A stretch of DNA of 64,000 bases from Pyricularia pennisetigena. Taxonomy: Eukaryota; Ascomycota; Sordariomycetes; Magnaporthales; Pyriculariaceae. The notes under the pieces were generated by a model. It saw only the letters and a program-made list of their open reading frames with translations. It searched no databases and was not told where the DNA came from. Location of the stretch: assembly GCF_004337985.1 (NCBI RefSeq), contig NC_043744.1, positions 1,242,730 to 1,306,729 on the forward strand. Direction: 5' to 3'. Positions within the stretch are counted from its first letter, which is position 1; every line of letters begins with the position of its first letter. Made by a program: the position numbers and the translations under genes. Of the stretch, positions 34,294-45,448 are shown one piece after another.

Positions 34294-34721
34294 TGTTACG
34301 ATCAAGGTATCGGGTAACCTGTTCTTAAGGTAAAGTACAGTGGGTTGAAGCAACTGAGCGTCTTAACTGGGTAACTGGGGTTCTCAATGACTAGGGTGAA
34401 GTTATGATCGATTCCTGAGTAGGTAGTAAGTTGATTGCTGCTAAACAATCCTAAGCTAAGTTCTATTTACATGGTAATGAGCGTGTCTTATATAGACTAT
34501 GTTTCCAGTGTGATCTCTCCTGATCTGTTTAATCTGTAATTCCTAATCGAGGTCTTACAGATCAACCGAGATCACCTTTTGGTGGTTACGTGCTGTCACG
34601 TGACTGGGTTCTTATGTAATCCTGTTTCCTGCCGGTCGGTGTTTTTTTGGTCGAGTGTCGTCAGGAGGGGTGTGACCCCGCCTGGCCTCCCTGGTACCGG
34701 CCCAACTGTCTGGTCGCAACA
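34294..34721. mobile_element. Solo LTR of a retrotransposon with 5-bp target-site duplication
   Basis: A 428-bp element begins TGTTACGA and ends TCGCAACA, a short inverted repeat with one mismatch and canonical TG...CA ends. It is flanked on both sides by the same 5 bp, CCCAT (34289-34293 and 34722-34726), as expected for integrase-mediated insertion. A TATATAG box lies inside at about 34493-34500. No internal retrotransposon sequence, primer-binding site or second LTR follows, so this is a solo LTR left by LTR-LTR recombination. Ty3/gypsy or Ty1/copia cannot be distinguished from the LTR alone. Confidence 0.85.
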
Positions 34722-34726
34722 CCCAT

Positions 34727-36238
34727 ATGGAAATTACATTTGTTCGTGTGTACTCAAGCGCAGCTTTATTAGCCTACAGAGTAGCTGGATAATTTTCTAG
34801 TAAGAACAGGCTTTTTTTAACCAGTATAGAATTACTGTTACTCGAATGCCAGAGACGCTTTCAATTTACACATATGAGCTGAGAGTGCAAGACGAAGCAC
34901 ATTTAGTTTGCTACCTCGGCCAGCAAATTTAATTTTCGGAGTTCGTATTTGCTACTACGTTTGCAGCTCGGTAATATTTCCGCGAACTCTACCGGAGCTA
35001 CGCCGAATGAAAGCTAGTATCACCCTGTTGATAACAATGCCTTTCTCGCTACTTTAATCACGGGTAATTAAGCTGCACTATCTTTTTCCTAAAGTTAAAT
35101 ATCAAATTTTTGCAACCATATATTTGAGTTAAAGATAAACTGTAAGTCCCTGCGGTTTACAGTAGTATTCTCCAACGTTGTGTAAATTCAAACCCGCCGC
35201 GAACAGTCGTCGGTAGCTATAAGCACGCCCTAAAGTAAATAAGTGGGAAACAGTCAACTATAGTTACGGTGTCAAATCGATAATCACTCATCCTAAGTGT
35301 ATATTTCTGCAAGATAATCAATCATGTTTGCCTTCATCTATACATTGGAAATGTAAACAGCGGCATTAGCATATAACCTGCGGCAGTAAACAACATCATA
35401 TATTCTATGCAATTAGTTTATAAACTGGGTCAGTTTAAGCCAATCATTCGCGTCAACGATTCGTGCGTTGTAACTGCATAAACCACTTATTTACGCTATT
35501 CTATAGCCTGTATACATATTATATCCTTAAGCATAAAACTGGAGCTTTAGCTTATATTTATATATAAATTAATATTTGACAGTTCGCAGGGGGCGTAGAA
35601 GTACGGTTCGATTCGGGCAATGTTGTGGTTTGTGTGGCATGTAAACTTGTAGCCGAATCATTATTCAGGGCTTCAATATCGAAAAAAAAAAAAAAAATAA
35701 CGTATTGTGGCTAATTCTATTTTTGACCCCTGATCCAACCAAATGCTTGTGTAGGCCCTTCCTTCTGACCTTTTGATATCCACTTTGACTATGGTGTGAT
35801 GCGCGCTAGAAGGGATCTTTAAATTAAGACTTAGGCTTGTGCCACTGCACGACTCGAGGATCATTATGCAGTTCGATAATCATTATGCAGTTCGATAATC
35901 ATTATGCAGTTCGATAATCATTATGCAGTTCGATAATCATTGCTGCATTGTTGACAATCAGAGTCAACCATCGAGAAAAACAAGATCGATTGGACCCATA
36001 CTGGAAGATTGTAGCCGCCCACAGAACCGTTGAGATATTGGGTAAATGCCCGTCGACAGATTAATTTAAAACCAGCATGTTTCTTGCGCTTGTTGGTTAT
36101 TTTCATTCATTCGTTTGCCTTTGTCTTTACACCCATGACCCATCTTTCTCTCTCTTTGCTGTAGGATTTTCCTATCTGCCATTTCTTTTCTTTCTATTTT
36201 CGTTTTCCTTTTTTGCCTTTTCTTCCTAAGTAACCAAA
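34727..36238. other. AT-rich intergenic region
   Basis: Very AT-rich non-coding sequence (especially 34800-35600) without recognisable genes. It holds an A run at 35682-35697 and the 19-bp tandem repeat listed separately. The last ~150 bases are a pyrimidine-rich promoter and leader for the secreted protein at 36239. Confidence 0.6.
35861..35941. repeat. 19-bp tandem repeat, four copies plus a partial
   Basis: Unit TCATTATGCAGTTCGATAA repeats perfectly at 35861, 35880, 35899 and 35918, followed by a partial copy from 35937. It lies ~300 bp upstream of a secreted protein gene. The perfect identity suggests recent slippage expansion. Confidence 0.95.
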
Positions 36239-36730
36239 ATGCGCTTTTCTAACTGGATTGAGCTCGCACTCGTTGCGGCTCTCAGTCCAGTCGTTCTGGC
36301 GCAGGCCTTGGATGCCAACAACCACAAAGAAGCCAGCCTAGCGGCCCGCTCTCCTCCCTCGCCTGGCCACGCAGACGAGCATGATCAGTCACTAAAATTG
36401 TCGCATCGATCTTGGCGCAAATACTCTCAATCGGGCAACCTCGAAGCTCGTGATCTAGAGGACGCCACATCACATGTGATTGCGCGCTCCGAGAAGAAAG
36501 ACAAAGAGCCCCTATATGAATATTTTCTTCAGCCTGGAAGAAGCTATCACGGGTCTGACATGAGCGACAGCGATGAGGAACCGCCCAAGAAGCCAAGGGC
36601 CAAATCGACTCAGACCCAACAAAAGAAGCAGCAAAAGCCGGGATCAACTTGGGGGTTCACGTGGAGGAAGAAAGATGGTGACAAGCGCAACAAGGCCCGC
36701 GGGCTAGATGATGGAAGCGGTACCTTTTGA
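36239..36730 (+). CDS. Secreted, Lys/Ser-rich small protein without cysteines
   Basis: 163 aa, single exon. Signal peptide is about 1-21 (MRFSNWIELALVAALSPVVLAQ region). The mature protein has no Cys, is highly charged and probably disordered, with a stretch KKDKEPLYEYFLQPGRSYHG, an acidic patch (SDMSDSDEEPP) and a basic C-terminal half (KKPRAKSTQTQQKKQQKPGS; WRKKDGDKRNKARG). Repeated short 'AR' or 'EARD' motifs (LAARS, LEARDLED, VIARSEKKD) could be proprotein processing points, but dibasic Kex2 sites are not clear. A pyrimidine-rich leader directly precedes the ATG. It is isolated in the gene-poor region, with no homologue recognised. Effector candidacy is inference from size, secretion and location. 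Confidence 0.68.
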   Translation: MRFSNWIELALVAALSPVVLAQALDANNHKEASLAARSPPSPGHADEHDQSLKLSHRSWRKYSQSGNLEARDLEDATSHVIARSEKKDKEPLYEYFLQPGRSYHGSDMSDSDEEPPKKPRAKSTQTQQKKQQKPGSTWGFTWRKKDGDKRNKARGLDDGSGTF

Positions 36731-39221
36731 TGGAGAGAATGTCATTATCGAGTTCCGTGACGGTGCCTACGATGCTGACTGATACCCCACGGCCAAGGAT
36801 GCTCCAAGTCCTCCTCGCAGAGGCACGCAAACGATGAAACGCCGGGGGAGAGGGAACAAAGTTAACGGTCGTCTTAGGGGCCATAAGAACACCGTTTGGT
36901 TGGGTTAGACGAATTCTGACGAGAATTTCAACGGTCCGCCCAGTTTTAAATCTTCGCCGCAGTTGTTTTATATGGGAAAAGTTAGCAAAGACTTGCCTTG
37001 TCCTGTCTTTTTTTTATGGCTTTGTTTTCGGTTTTGGTCTTGGTTTCGCTTTTGGATTATTTGCTTCTGATCATGTTAGTTAGCACTTGGCTTTTAAGCA
37101 ACAATTATAAGCATGGAACCTTTTACTTGCCGCAACCCGTGATGCGTTAGCGGGGGGCTGGTCCAGCAAAACAGTGGGCACATGGATTCGGCAATTCCGC
37201 AACGCCCGCTACAGTTCTACAGTCTACAGCAAGCAGTGCAAGTTGTGTGGTTGGCTCGGTTGGTTAACTTTTGACCCCGGGACTCCTACATAGAAAGGGT
37301 AACATACTGGCTTATGAAATGGGCAGACGTGCCAGTAGAGCGGTCTCCGCATCGAAAGGAAAGGGGTGTGCCGCACGAATCTGAGTTCTGCAAGGGATGC
37401 AGGAGAGATTGGTGCCAGGTGGGCAGACGCCTCATTACGACTGGACACTTGGTGATTTCAGGAGCGGTTGCTAGCTTTGACTTGGGGGCAATGCTTAAGC
37501 ATGTGTCTGTTAAACTTGATGACGAGATGGCAGTCGAGACACTGCTCGCATGACCATCCATAGAACCAACCACAGCAGACTTGAGAACAAAAAAGCTTTG
37601 CTAAGTCTCGAGCCTGCAGGGTTGAAAGATAATATCGAGCCATGTGTCAAGTCTCGCAGCAATAACTCGGGCTTTGACTTCTAGTTTCTGACGGACGAGT
37701 CGGACTACGAGTTTGTCACGCAAAGCTCTGCGTGGAATTCTAATATTGTCAACAACTCCATCACCATCATTATTCCACTTATTGAATCCGACCTCCTTCG
37801 CTATTTTATCCTGTACTAGCACGGCGGCATGTGGAACGTTTTGGACGTGCCTTGCGAGACGCATAGCAGCGAAGGCGTGCCGGAGAAGTACGACGGCCAA
37901 TGTCATCCTCGGACTTGAATTGGACGTGGACGACCGGGTTCGATAATTAGGCAGCTGGACCATCCTAGCAAACCCAAAGTCCCTGTGTTTCTTGGTATTA
38001 ACGGTACTTGGCTGGAAACATTGCAAAAGTTCAACTCTAACAGATCGCTCAGTAACTTAATAGTCAACTCACTGGGCTTGCTGATATTTGGATGTAACTT
38101 CTCATGCATCTAACACCATCTGGTGGTTGAATAAGCAGCCTGCGCAAAAAGTGCATATGTCAGTCTGGAGTGGCCTACAAGGTCCACGCAGCTGCCAGCA
38201 TGGGCACGAGCAGATGCCGTCAACCATCCCGAATAGTTTTCCTTCCTCGGCTGGCCGTTCCTCGGCTATTTGCATATGAACAGCCGCGGTAAATCAAACC
38301 ATTATAGCAGCTTGCAGAAGCTCTAGTCTGCTGTAATCTGCATTTTCACACATCCAATCAGCAGATACTGAGTTCTTGCAGGGACAGTCTCTGCCAAAGT
38401 GGTTTGCAGTCCAGGATCCCAAGGCTAAGCAAGGGTACTTGTACACGGTAGGTAAACTAAGCGCGGCGCCACATATTTTACGAGGCCTCCAGGGAATCAT
38501 CAGGTGCTGAATTATGGGACCTGACCAAGGTTCGGCCAAAATATCGACAGCTTGCGCGTGAGTGCGCTCGAATACTCGTGTCTCTGGGAAGTTGAAGCCA
38601 AGCAATCACCGCCCAATACACCGTCAAGGTTGGAAACTGCCAAGTTTACATCTCGTATATATTTATCTGTCTAGTTTCCACTATTTACTTTGCAAACCCA
38701 TGTGCGCATTCACATTCCTCTTCTCGATTTCAGTTGCCTATTATCGTGCTCGACATTTCAGTTCTCCTCAGGCAACTCCTTCAATAAGTAGACTGAGGGA
38801 GAAAGTGGCCCAGAAGATTTATTAGGCCGCTGCGCGAGTTTCCGTGGTATACACCCGTCCAGTCTGGTATGTGGTGAAGGTCTTCCGACTCGGACCTGTC
38901 CTCCCTGTCCCTCAAAGGGCGTAAGTCTGTCGTTATAGGGAGCATATTATACTTTTTCAAGAGCCCTGGGCTTGCTAATGCCTTCTGCAAATAGAGCATT
39001 GAACAGCATGAACTGGCCGGCTCCCCTGCATATGCGTTGAATCACGCCCTACATGAGAGGCTAACCTGTTTGGTCGGTCATGTTCTGACTTTCCCAACGG
39101 TTCGATCAGTGGGAGGCGATTGCTGGAGTTTTGTGTCGTAGAACCCGTTCCCGCATGTAAACGACTGATTTAACGATGACCTTGGGCTGTTTGTTGATGG
39201 GAGGTCAATAGTTGTGCGGTC
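36731..39221. other. Gene-poor region with doubtful fragments
   Basis: No supported gene. Overlapping minus-strand frames between 37458 and 38026 include a short Cys/His-rich stretch (SCEQCLDCH...FNRHMLKHC) that resembles a zinc-finger remnant but is not joined to a larger open frame. This could be a decayed gene. Confidence 0.45.
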
Positions 39222-39452
39222 TTATGCGTCGCAATTCGGGTTGGGCGCAGGAGCTCTAATCGGCCGGCCCTTTTCGTCCACGACCGTTAGACTGCGAGGT
39301 TCGAGGCAGGATGAAATTTGCGGTTTGGTTCCGTGGTCTTCCGGCTGGTCGACATTGCTTGAATCCGGAACCTGAGAATCGGTTGACACCACGGCGGCAG
39401 TGGCTCCCATGGAAACCAGGGCCCATACCTGAAGAAGCTGTGAAAACTGCAT
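39222..39452 (-). CDS. Very small secreted protein, two cysteines
   Basis: 76 aa from the ATG at 39452. Signal peptide is about 1-22 (MQFSQLLQVWALVSMGATAA). The mature ~54 aa contain two Cys (ISSCLEP and NPNCDA near the C-terminus), a Ser/Asp/Pro-rich first half and the segment SLTVVDEKGRPIRAPAPNP. A TATA-like TATAAAAAAA lies about 200 bp upstream. An in-frame ATG at 39623 would give a longer but low-complexity, unlikely N-terminus. Single exon, no family recognised. The short length means a chance frame cannot be excluded, but signal peptide plus promoter make a real gene likely. Confidence 0.6.
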   Translation of the reverse strand: MQFSQLLQVWALVSMGATAAVVSTDSQVPDSSNVDQPEDHGTKPQISSCLEPRSLTVVDEKGRPIRAPAPNPNCDA

Positions 39453-39989
39453 TTTTTTTTTCAGAAAAGATGAATGGCGAGGATCTCGACTAGAGAAACG
39501 TGTCGATGGGAAGAGAACCAGCAGAGAGTATCGCCGAGGACAATGGTGGGAAACAATTAAAAAAATATAAGATGTAAATGGATAGTTGGGGAAAGAAAGT
39601 GATGGGAAGAAAAAATTCCCCAACTTTGAACTGCCGAAAGGGTCATTTTTTTATAGGTAAAGGTTCAATCAAAATATTCAAAAATAACCACCTTTAATCT
39701 TTATACGCATTGAATCGCAATCCTGTTTGGTAGATTTGGTGACAATATTAACATAGCTTTTATTTTTAACTCCTGAATGCATTAAGTTGAATGAGTCATT
39801 CCGATGCGATTTACAACAATCATTCCCTTTCGGGCAACAACTGTGACGTCCACCTTATTGCCGAGAAACAATCTTCTCCCGTAATATAGTTTGGGTCGGC
39901 AGGTTCTGTCGTATTAATAAATGGTATGGGTGATCAACAATCATTGGTATGCCATCCTTATAGCTGGCGCACAGAAGTAACACTTGCTA
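39453..39989. other. Intergenic region upstream of the small secreted protein
   Basis: Promoter and leader of the minus-strand gene, then AT-rich sequence up to the target-site duplication of the hAT-type element. No gene is seen. Confidence 0.6.
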
Positions 39990-39997
39990 TAGTCACG

Positions 39998-40444
39998 TAA
40001 AGCCTGCCAAAACCCGAAAAGGAGGAGTAGCCCGGCCCGGCCCGGCAGCCCACGGGCTTTTGGCGGGGGCCCGTAAAGGCCTACGGGTTTTTTTGACGGT
40101 TTTTTTTGGACGGGTTAATGGGGGCCCGCGGGCTGGCGGGCTTAACCCGAACAGGGTAACCCACGTGTTTTACATTAGGGCGAATACAAAAAATAATAAT
40201 AGTAAAATATAAAAACTATAAATTATAAAACAAAAGTTTAATAATTTATTGTTGATTTTACATTTCAGTTACAATCTTGAACTTTATATCATGTTTGGAT
40301 GAATAAAATTATTAATATTAATACGCAAACTAAACATTTTTGCGGGTTTTGCACGGGGGCCGGCGGGTTGCCAAAAAAAAAAAAAAACCCCGCGTTCAAT
40401 TTTGGACCGACGCGGGCCCCCATGGGTGGGTTTTGGCATACCTT
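39998..40444. mobile_element. Non-autonomous hAT-type DNA transposon (MITE) with 8-bp target-site duplication
   Basis: A 447-bp element flanked by identical 8-bp repeats TAGTCACG (39990-39997 and 40445-40452), the duplication length diagnostic of the hAT superfamily. Terminal inverted repeats are 18 bp with three mismatches: TAAAGCCTGCCAAAACCC at the left end and, as reverse complement, TAAGGTATGCCAAAACCC at the right end. The subterminal regions are G/C-rich with many GGCCC/GGGCC-type motifs (40030-40160 and 40340-40430), and the centre (40180-40330) is AT-rich. No transposase frame fits in it, so it would need a transposase supplied elsewhere. Confidence 0.88.
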
Positions 40445-40452
40445 ATAGTCAC

Positions 40453-43400
40453 GCATGAGGAAACCAGGTGCAGTGGAGAGTGGATTCATATTGGTAGAGA
40501 TGATGGAATAATAGCCATAATCGCACGTTGCTTGGGATCCCGGTGAGAAAGCTGCAGGTGCGATTGGGGTGAAGCCCTTTGTTGATGTTTTGGAACAGAT
40601 CGCGAATAGTTTCGGTTTGAGTTCAAAAGGCGGACAGCGACTACTCAGCGGTTCGCATTACTGATCTGTCAGAATTTGAATCCCTACACGCAGGCGAGGC
40701 CTATGCCAGTCGGCCCATCGGAGCTGCATAGAGGTGATACCCTGGACATCTCTGGTGTAGTTGTTGTCATAAATGGTCGCTTCGCCAGTCGAAGTTTTGG
40801 GCACCACATCCCACTCAAATCGCATACGCAAGGCTGCTGCATTCCTTGTGATATGCCGTTCACTGCGATTGAGGCATACTGATGAAAAGTCAAAAGACCA
40901 AAAAAATACAAGAGAAATGGGAGGGTCTATGATATGGCAAAAACGCATCAGGTCTGCGTGACAAGGTCTGCTCGACAAGGTTTGCTTGAAAGTTTGATCA
41001 TATCCGATACTAGGGTCTAGAATCTTCCGAATCAAACCATGCTAGCCCAGTGTACAACGCATGTGTGGCAAATGCACCTGATCTTCCTGGCTTCCATCAC
41101 GTTGAGTTGATTGGTCATGTGGTGACGTGGTCAAGCCCCAGTGTGTCAAACTGCCTTTTTCAAACATACAGTTAGCAAGAGCTGGCAATTGACTGCCTCA
41201 TGGGCCACTTCATGTTTGCGAGTTAAATCACAGAGTTTCTCAGCAAACCGATTGCGTCAGCTGGGATATTGCACAAGTTGCTCTATGACCATATAAAGCC
41301 CTCCTCTCATGACCTTCATAGGACCTGATTCAAACCGCAGCTATTCAAAATTTCCAACATTGACCTCAGTACTTCTTCTATATACAAGATATTGTGATAT
41401 AATATAGAGGATGCCAGCCCTCGCTTCGCTGACGCCTTTCGAAACATTATATAAACACAGCCCAAGCAGCTCGCCCCTCCCATATCACCGAAGATCGGGA
41501 TAATGGTCAGAGAGGTTTCGATGTGTGAGGGTGCTGGGGACGCTCGGGGACTAGTGTTGGTCGAGTGGTCTTGGCCAGTTATCCGGGGCAAATAGGGTAC
41601 CAGTCGCCTTGCATTCTTTAGCCACCCACAATGGCACCCCGTTTCAAGAATGCCGAGGCACAGCTCGCAGGCACAGCTCGCCACGGCGGCCTCGATGCGC
41701 AAGGTCACCACCGGCCTGCTCCGGCAGGTCCTGGCCGAGAACAACCAACTGGCACCGCTCACAGGTCGAACGTGCCAAACCACCCAGGTGGCCGAGCTCA
41801 CCACCGCGCTGATGATGCCATCAGGCGCACCGTCCACCACCACCACCAGAAACTCAAGGATACCAAGTGTAGCCAGACTGGCCGAGGGAGGTCAAGCTCC
41901 CTGAAGCAGACAATGAACCTGTTGAGCACAAGGTTGACAGTGAGGGGATAAAAGGAAGGAGAAAACGTTGATGGTGGCTATGGTATGTGGCCCCATCATA
42001 GTCAAACCTGGCGAGACACCAAAGCGGCCCGAACTCGAGAGAAAAGAGCAAGATCTGAGTCTAGTCACGAGTGACAACCTTTATTTTACGCTGCATATAA
42101 TCTGGGTTGGGAACAGAACGGATAGGGAAGCAAACAGGCAGACCAAGGTACACGTTATATTTGATTATGCCATCCAGTTTCAAGATCACTTGGCTCAAAG
42201 ACAAACCTGGATCCATCTTGACGAATTGGACAATAATTTCCATCTCGTCAGCGGTTGTGTCGCTCCAGTCACAACAAAGCAGTAGAACCAAGTGCAGAAT
42301 AGATGAGCAAGTAAAATGAGGGTTGGAGGAACTGAATAAAAATCCTTCCTCTAGAGAAGCGCTAGGCGTTGAACAAGCAGTACTATGACACCTAGATAAG
42401 GAAGGCTGCCAGCGCCAAGAACATCGCTCAGGTGAAATGAGGGATCTTTTGCCGCCGATGGCATGTTATAAGATGATAATTTGGAGGAGGGGATGGAGTC
42501 AGGGATGGGACGAACTGGGGATAATATTGTGCTATCAAACTGCGCGCGCAAATGTGAACAATTTTTCGTGCTCGCCAACAAATCGCACCGACACTGCATG
42601 ATGTGATCCTTCCGTCTAACTGTTAAAGAGAGCGATGCAAACCGTGGAAAAATACCCATTTGCTGAACATTTTCTTGGGTCTTGTGACCATCTCATTTAT
42701 AAAATATTGCAGTCATTCACAGCCTGTCCAGGATGGAGCCAACCTTTCTGGCTATTATTGGTGTTCAAGACTTTCAAGTACAATAGACACGCGCCCCAGC
42801 AAATATCATCTGAGGTCTCGAACTCGACAAGCCAGCAAGCCATCTACTCCGGAACTTTTCACAAAACGTCCCGGCGCAGGTCGAGGCTCTGATCGGTGGG
42901 GAGCGGTGGGCGCCCTTGCCTCTCAGCCGCATGCGCCTCGTTTCGCAACCTCATTGTCGCCGTCAGCCCTTTTCGACCACACCCCGATTAGGTGGCTGAG
43001 CGCTGGCCAGAGCCCTGTCGTGGTTTTGACGTAGCCGGTGAAGGGTTGGTTTACCAAAGCCCGCTTGGAAAGCAGTAGGGGCAATATGTTCGAGGGAGAA
43101 GTGGAAAGGCATTTCAATTATGGATGGCACGAGCGAGGATGATTCCTGGCAATTTCTCTCTGACTGTTTGATGCCTTTTTTCGCGAATTTTGTTACTGTG
43201 ATACACCGCGATCAGGTAGCTGTCAATAAATACAGATGAAGGCTCGAGGGCTCCTCGGTGCAGTGCCAGTATCACATTTCCCGATTCTCGATGATCGTGT
43301 ACTCAGCCCTACCGTAATAGGTAGGATATTTTTGTCGTCCTGGGCTTTCAGCTAATTCAACCATCAACTGCCAGGGGTGCGCCACAATTGCTGAAATCTG

Positions 43401-45448
43401 CAAGGAGTTTTATTTAGTCTTGTGTTTTTCTTCTTCTGGCCGCCATCCCTCTCTTTTTTATGAGCTGGAACACGGACTTGACGGACTTAGCCGAGCGTCG
43501 CGAGGGCGGGAAACGCGGGATGCGATGCTACCTGCTGCAAGGGTGCTGTTGATTGCGCACACCCCAGCTATAAAGGCAGCCTACATAGGTGTGGGTCGGT
43601 ATACCGATAGGAGAATTTTTGCTGCATCATGCTTTCGGGCCTCGGGGCCGATGATCAACAACGAGGGAAATGTGCTATTTTTGATCACAGTTGTGGCGAC
43701 ATCGCCAGTTTGTATGGGCTAGGTAGTCGATGATTTATCGGAGGCACACCGGCCTGTGCAATCTTTTTTTTTTTTTTTTTTTTCGTATGTGATGTGATGT
43801 TTGCTGCAAGATAGGACGGTAGGATCTACTTGTGGGTTGGTGTGCACGAATACGGCAGGGCAGACAATAAAAAACAAAGTAAAATAAATAAATCAGGACC
43901 AGTGATGTTCCATTCACGGCTGCAAGAAGCCGTGAACCCAAACTTGCCGACAAGGGACGACGGGACATCGTATCCGTTGTTGAGACCGAAGCGAAGAATT
44001 CCAAGAGCTTGGCGATGCACGTCCCGGCAAAAGAACCATGTGGAATAAATTTGATGGCGCGTTCAATTATTTTGGGCTGCATGCAAGAGTTTGCCCCCGA
44101 GACACATGGAAGAGAGAGGATTTTGTTGTATATTCTTGAGCTGAGGGAATATTGGCTGTCAATTTGGAGCCATGAAACTTCCCCTCTGAGTTTTTTTTTT
44201 TGTTTCTTTAGCTTCGATCGCGCGATATGGGGCGGGTTGGTCCAGACTCGGCGTGTAGTCCAATGGCTTAGGGCAGGGCGGGCGCGTTCCTGGCTAAACT
44301 TTATCCGATAGGTCACCGTCGGGTGCACGTTTTCTCGTCAAGTTTCTTTTCCTTTTGGTCACAATTCAATCGGGGAGTTTTGGTCAACCGATGGCACGAA
44401 CACTCGTTTTTCTCCACGCTGTCATGACTAGGGCGATCTTGACGTATCGCTTTATGATGGCTGTTTGAACCGTCGGATGGGACGGACCATCATCGTGCTA
44501 TACCAAGCATTCAAATATTTCTTATCTTTATGGGTTAAAAGTCTGTCAAGATGCACAAGCAGGACTATTGAATTGGCACCTTGGACACCTGCCTGCAGAC
44601 CCAGAAATTACTCCAAAAAGAAGCTCGTGTTTTTCCCGGTACCTTTTTCCCCGGCACCAACCAACAGCAACTCAACAGGCAGCAGGTGTGGGGGGGCCAA
44701 ACCCTATAGTTTTGCTTGGCGAGCCTTTGCGCAACTTCGCCGCCGACACTCAGACTTTGTTTATTGTCAGAGGTTTGCTCAGGTCCCTATTCTTGTCTTT
44801 GAAATATCCAGCTGGGCAAACGCCACGAGCAAGGCTGAGATGGCAACCAGCATGGTCGTTATTAAATGTCGTGGGATACAAGCAGCAGAAAACCCGAACC
44901 ATGTCGCTGCCCCTGTTACCACTCATTTCTTCTACAGGGGCGTTTGGACACCACCTTACGTTTATGGCCTAGTCTATCATCAACCCTTGTCGCTTACCAC
45001 AACCCCGGGGTTGGTTCTCGTATGAATATCTATGCGGAGGAGCCCACCGCAACAACCACTTTCGTTGGAGTCGCGTCGCCGTCGACATCTTGGATGCCCC
45101 CTCCAAGGTCTGCGATACAACCTTCGGCAGCCATTGCGAACAGCAAGCACCACATTCGCTTGGGATTTTTTGTTTGCTGTTCCCGGACGTTCGTTCTTTT
45201 TTTAAAACAAAGTCACTCTTTTGTTTTTCTTTCTGCCGTCTCTTGGGTGCATCTTTGTTGTTGTTGCCCGCTGTTATCATTGTTCCACGGCACCCCGGTC
45301 ACTCGGTTTGCGCCGTATCTGGGAACGACACAAAACAATTACCAGCTGCGGTTGTTCAACTCGCGCATTGACCGGTATCCTCCCGGGAAAGCCATCATCG
45401 GCTTTTGCGCGCAGTCCATAGCCTTGCGCCGGATCAAGCACCGTAGAC
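40453..45448. other. 5-kb gene-poor region with degraded coding fragments
   Basis: No intact gene is supported. A minus-strand frame at 40658-41035 (125 codons) has no recognised features. A GC-rich coding-like fragment with several frame changes lies at 41631-41870 (listed separately). A 20-T tract occurs at 43764-43783. The remaining open frames are short and overlap on both strands without codon-bias support. The last few hundred bases are the promoter of the WSC protein gene. Confidence 0.5.
41631..41870 (+). pseudogene. Frameshifted fragment of a coiled-coil-like coding sequence
   Basis: In about 240 bases the coding-like signal switches between frames: NAEAQLA in one, AQLATAASMRKVTTGLLRQV and LAENNQLA in a second, QVAELTTAL again in the second, and DDAIRRTVHHHHQKLKD back in the first. 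Each piece has heptad-like helical character, and GC content is above the surroundings. This looks like a degraded helical tail, possibly from a transposon-encoded protein, but parentage was not recognised. Chance is possible. Confidence 0.3.

Noticed and set aside
37458..37643. Possible zinc-finger protein with CxxC and HxxxH
   Set aside because: Spacing is off the classical C2H2 pattern and the frame is only 61 codons without flanking exons.
39453..39623. Longer N-terminus for the small secreted protein at 39222
   Set aside because: It would place 57 Phe/Ser-rich residues before the signal peptide; the inner ATG fits better.
40658..41035. Minus-strand frame of 125 codons near the hAT element
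   Set aside because: No signal peptide, domain, or splice partner could be found. Composition is not clearly coding.
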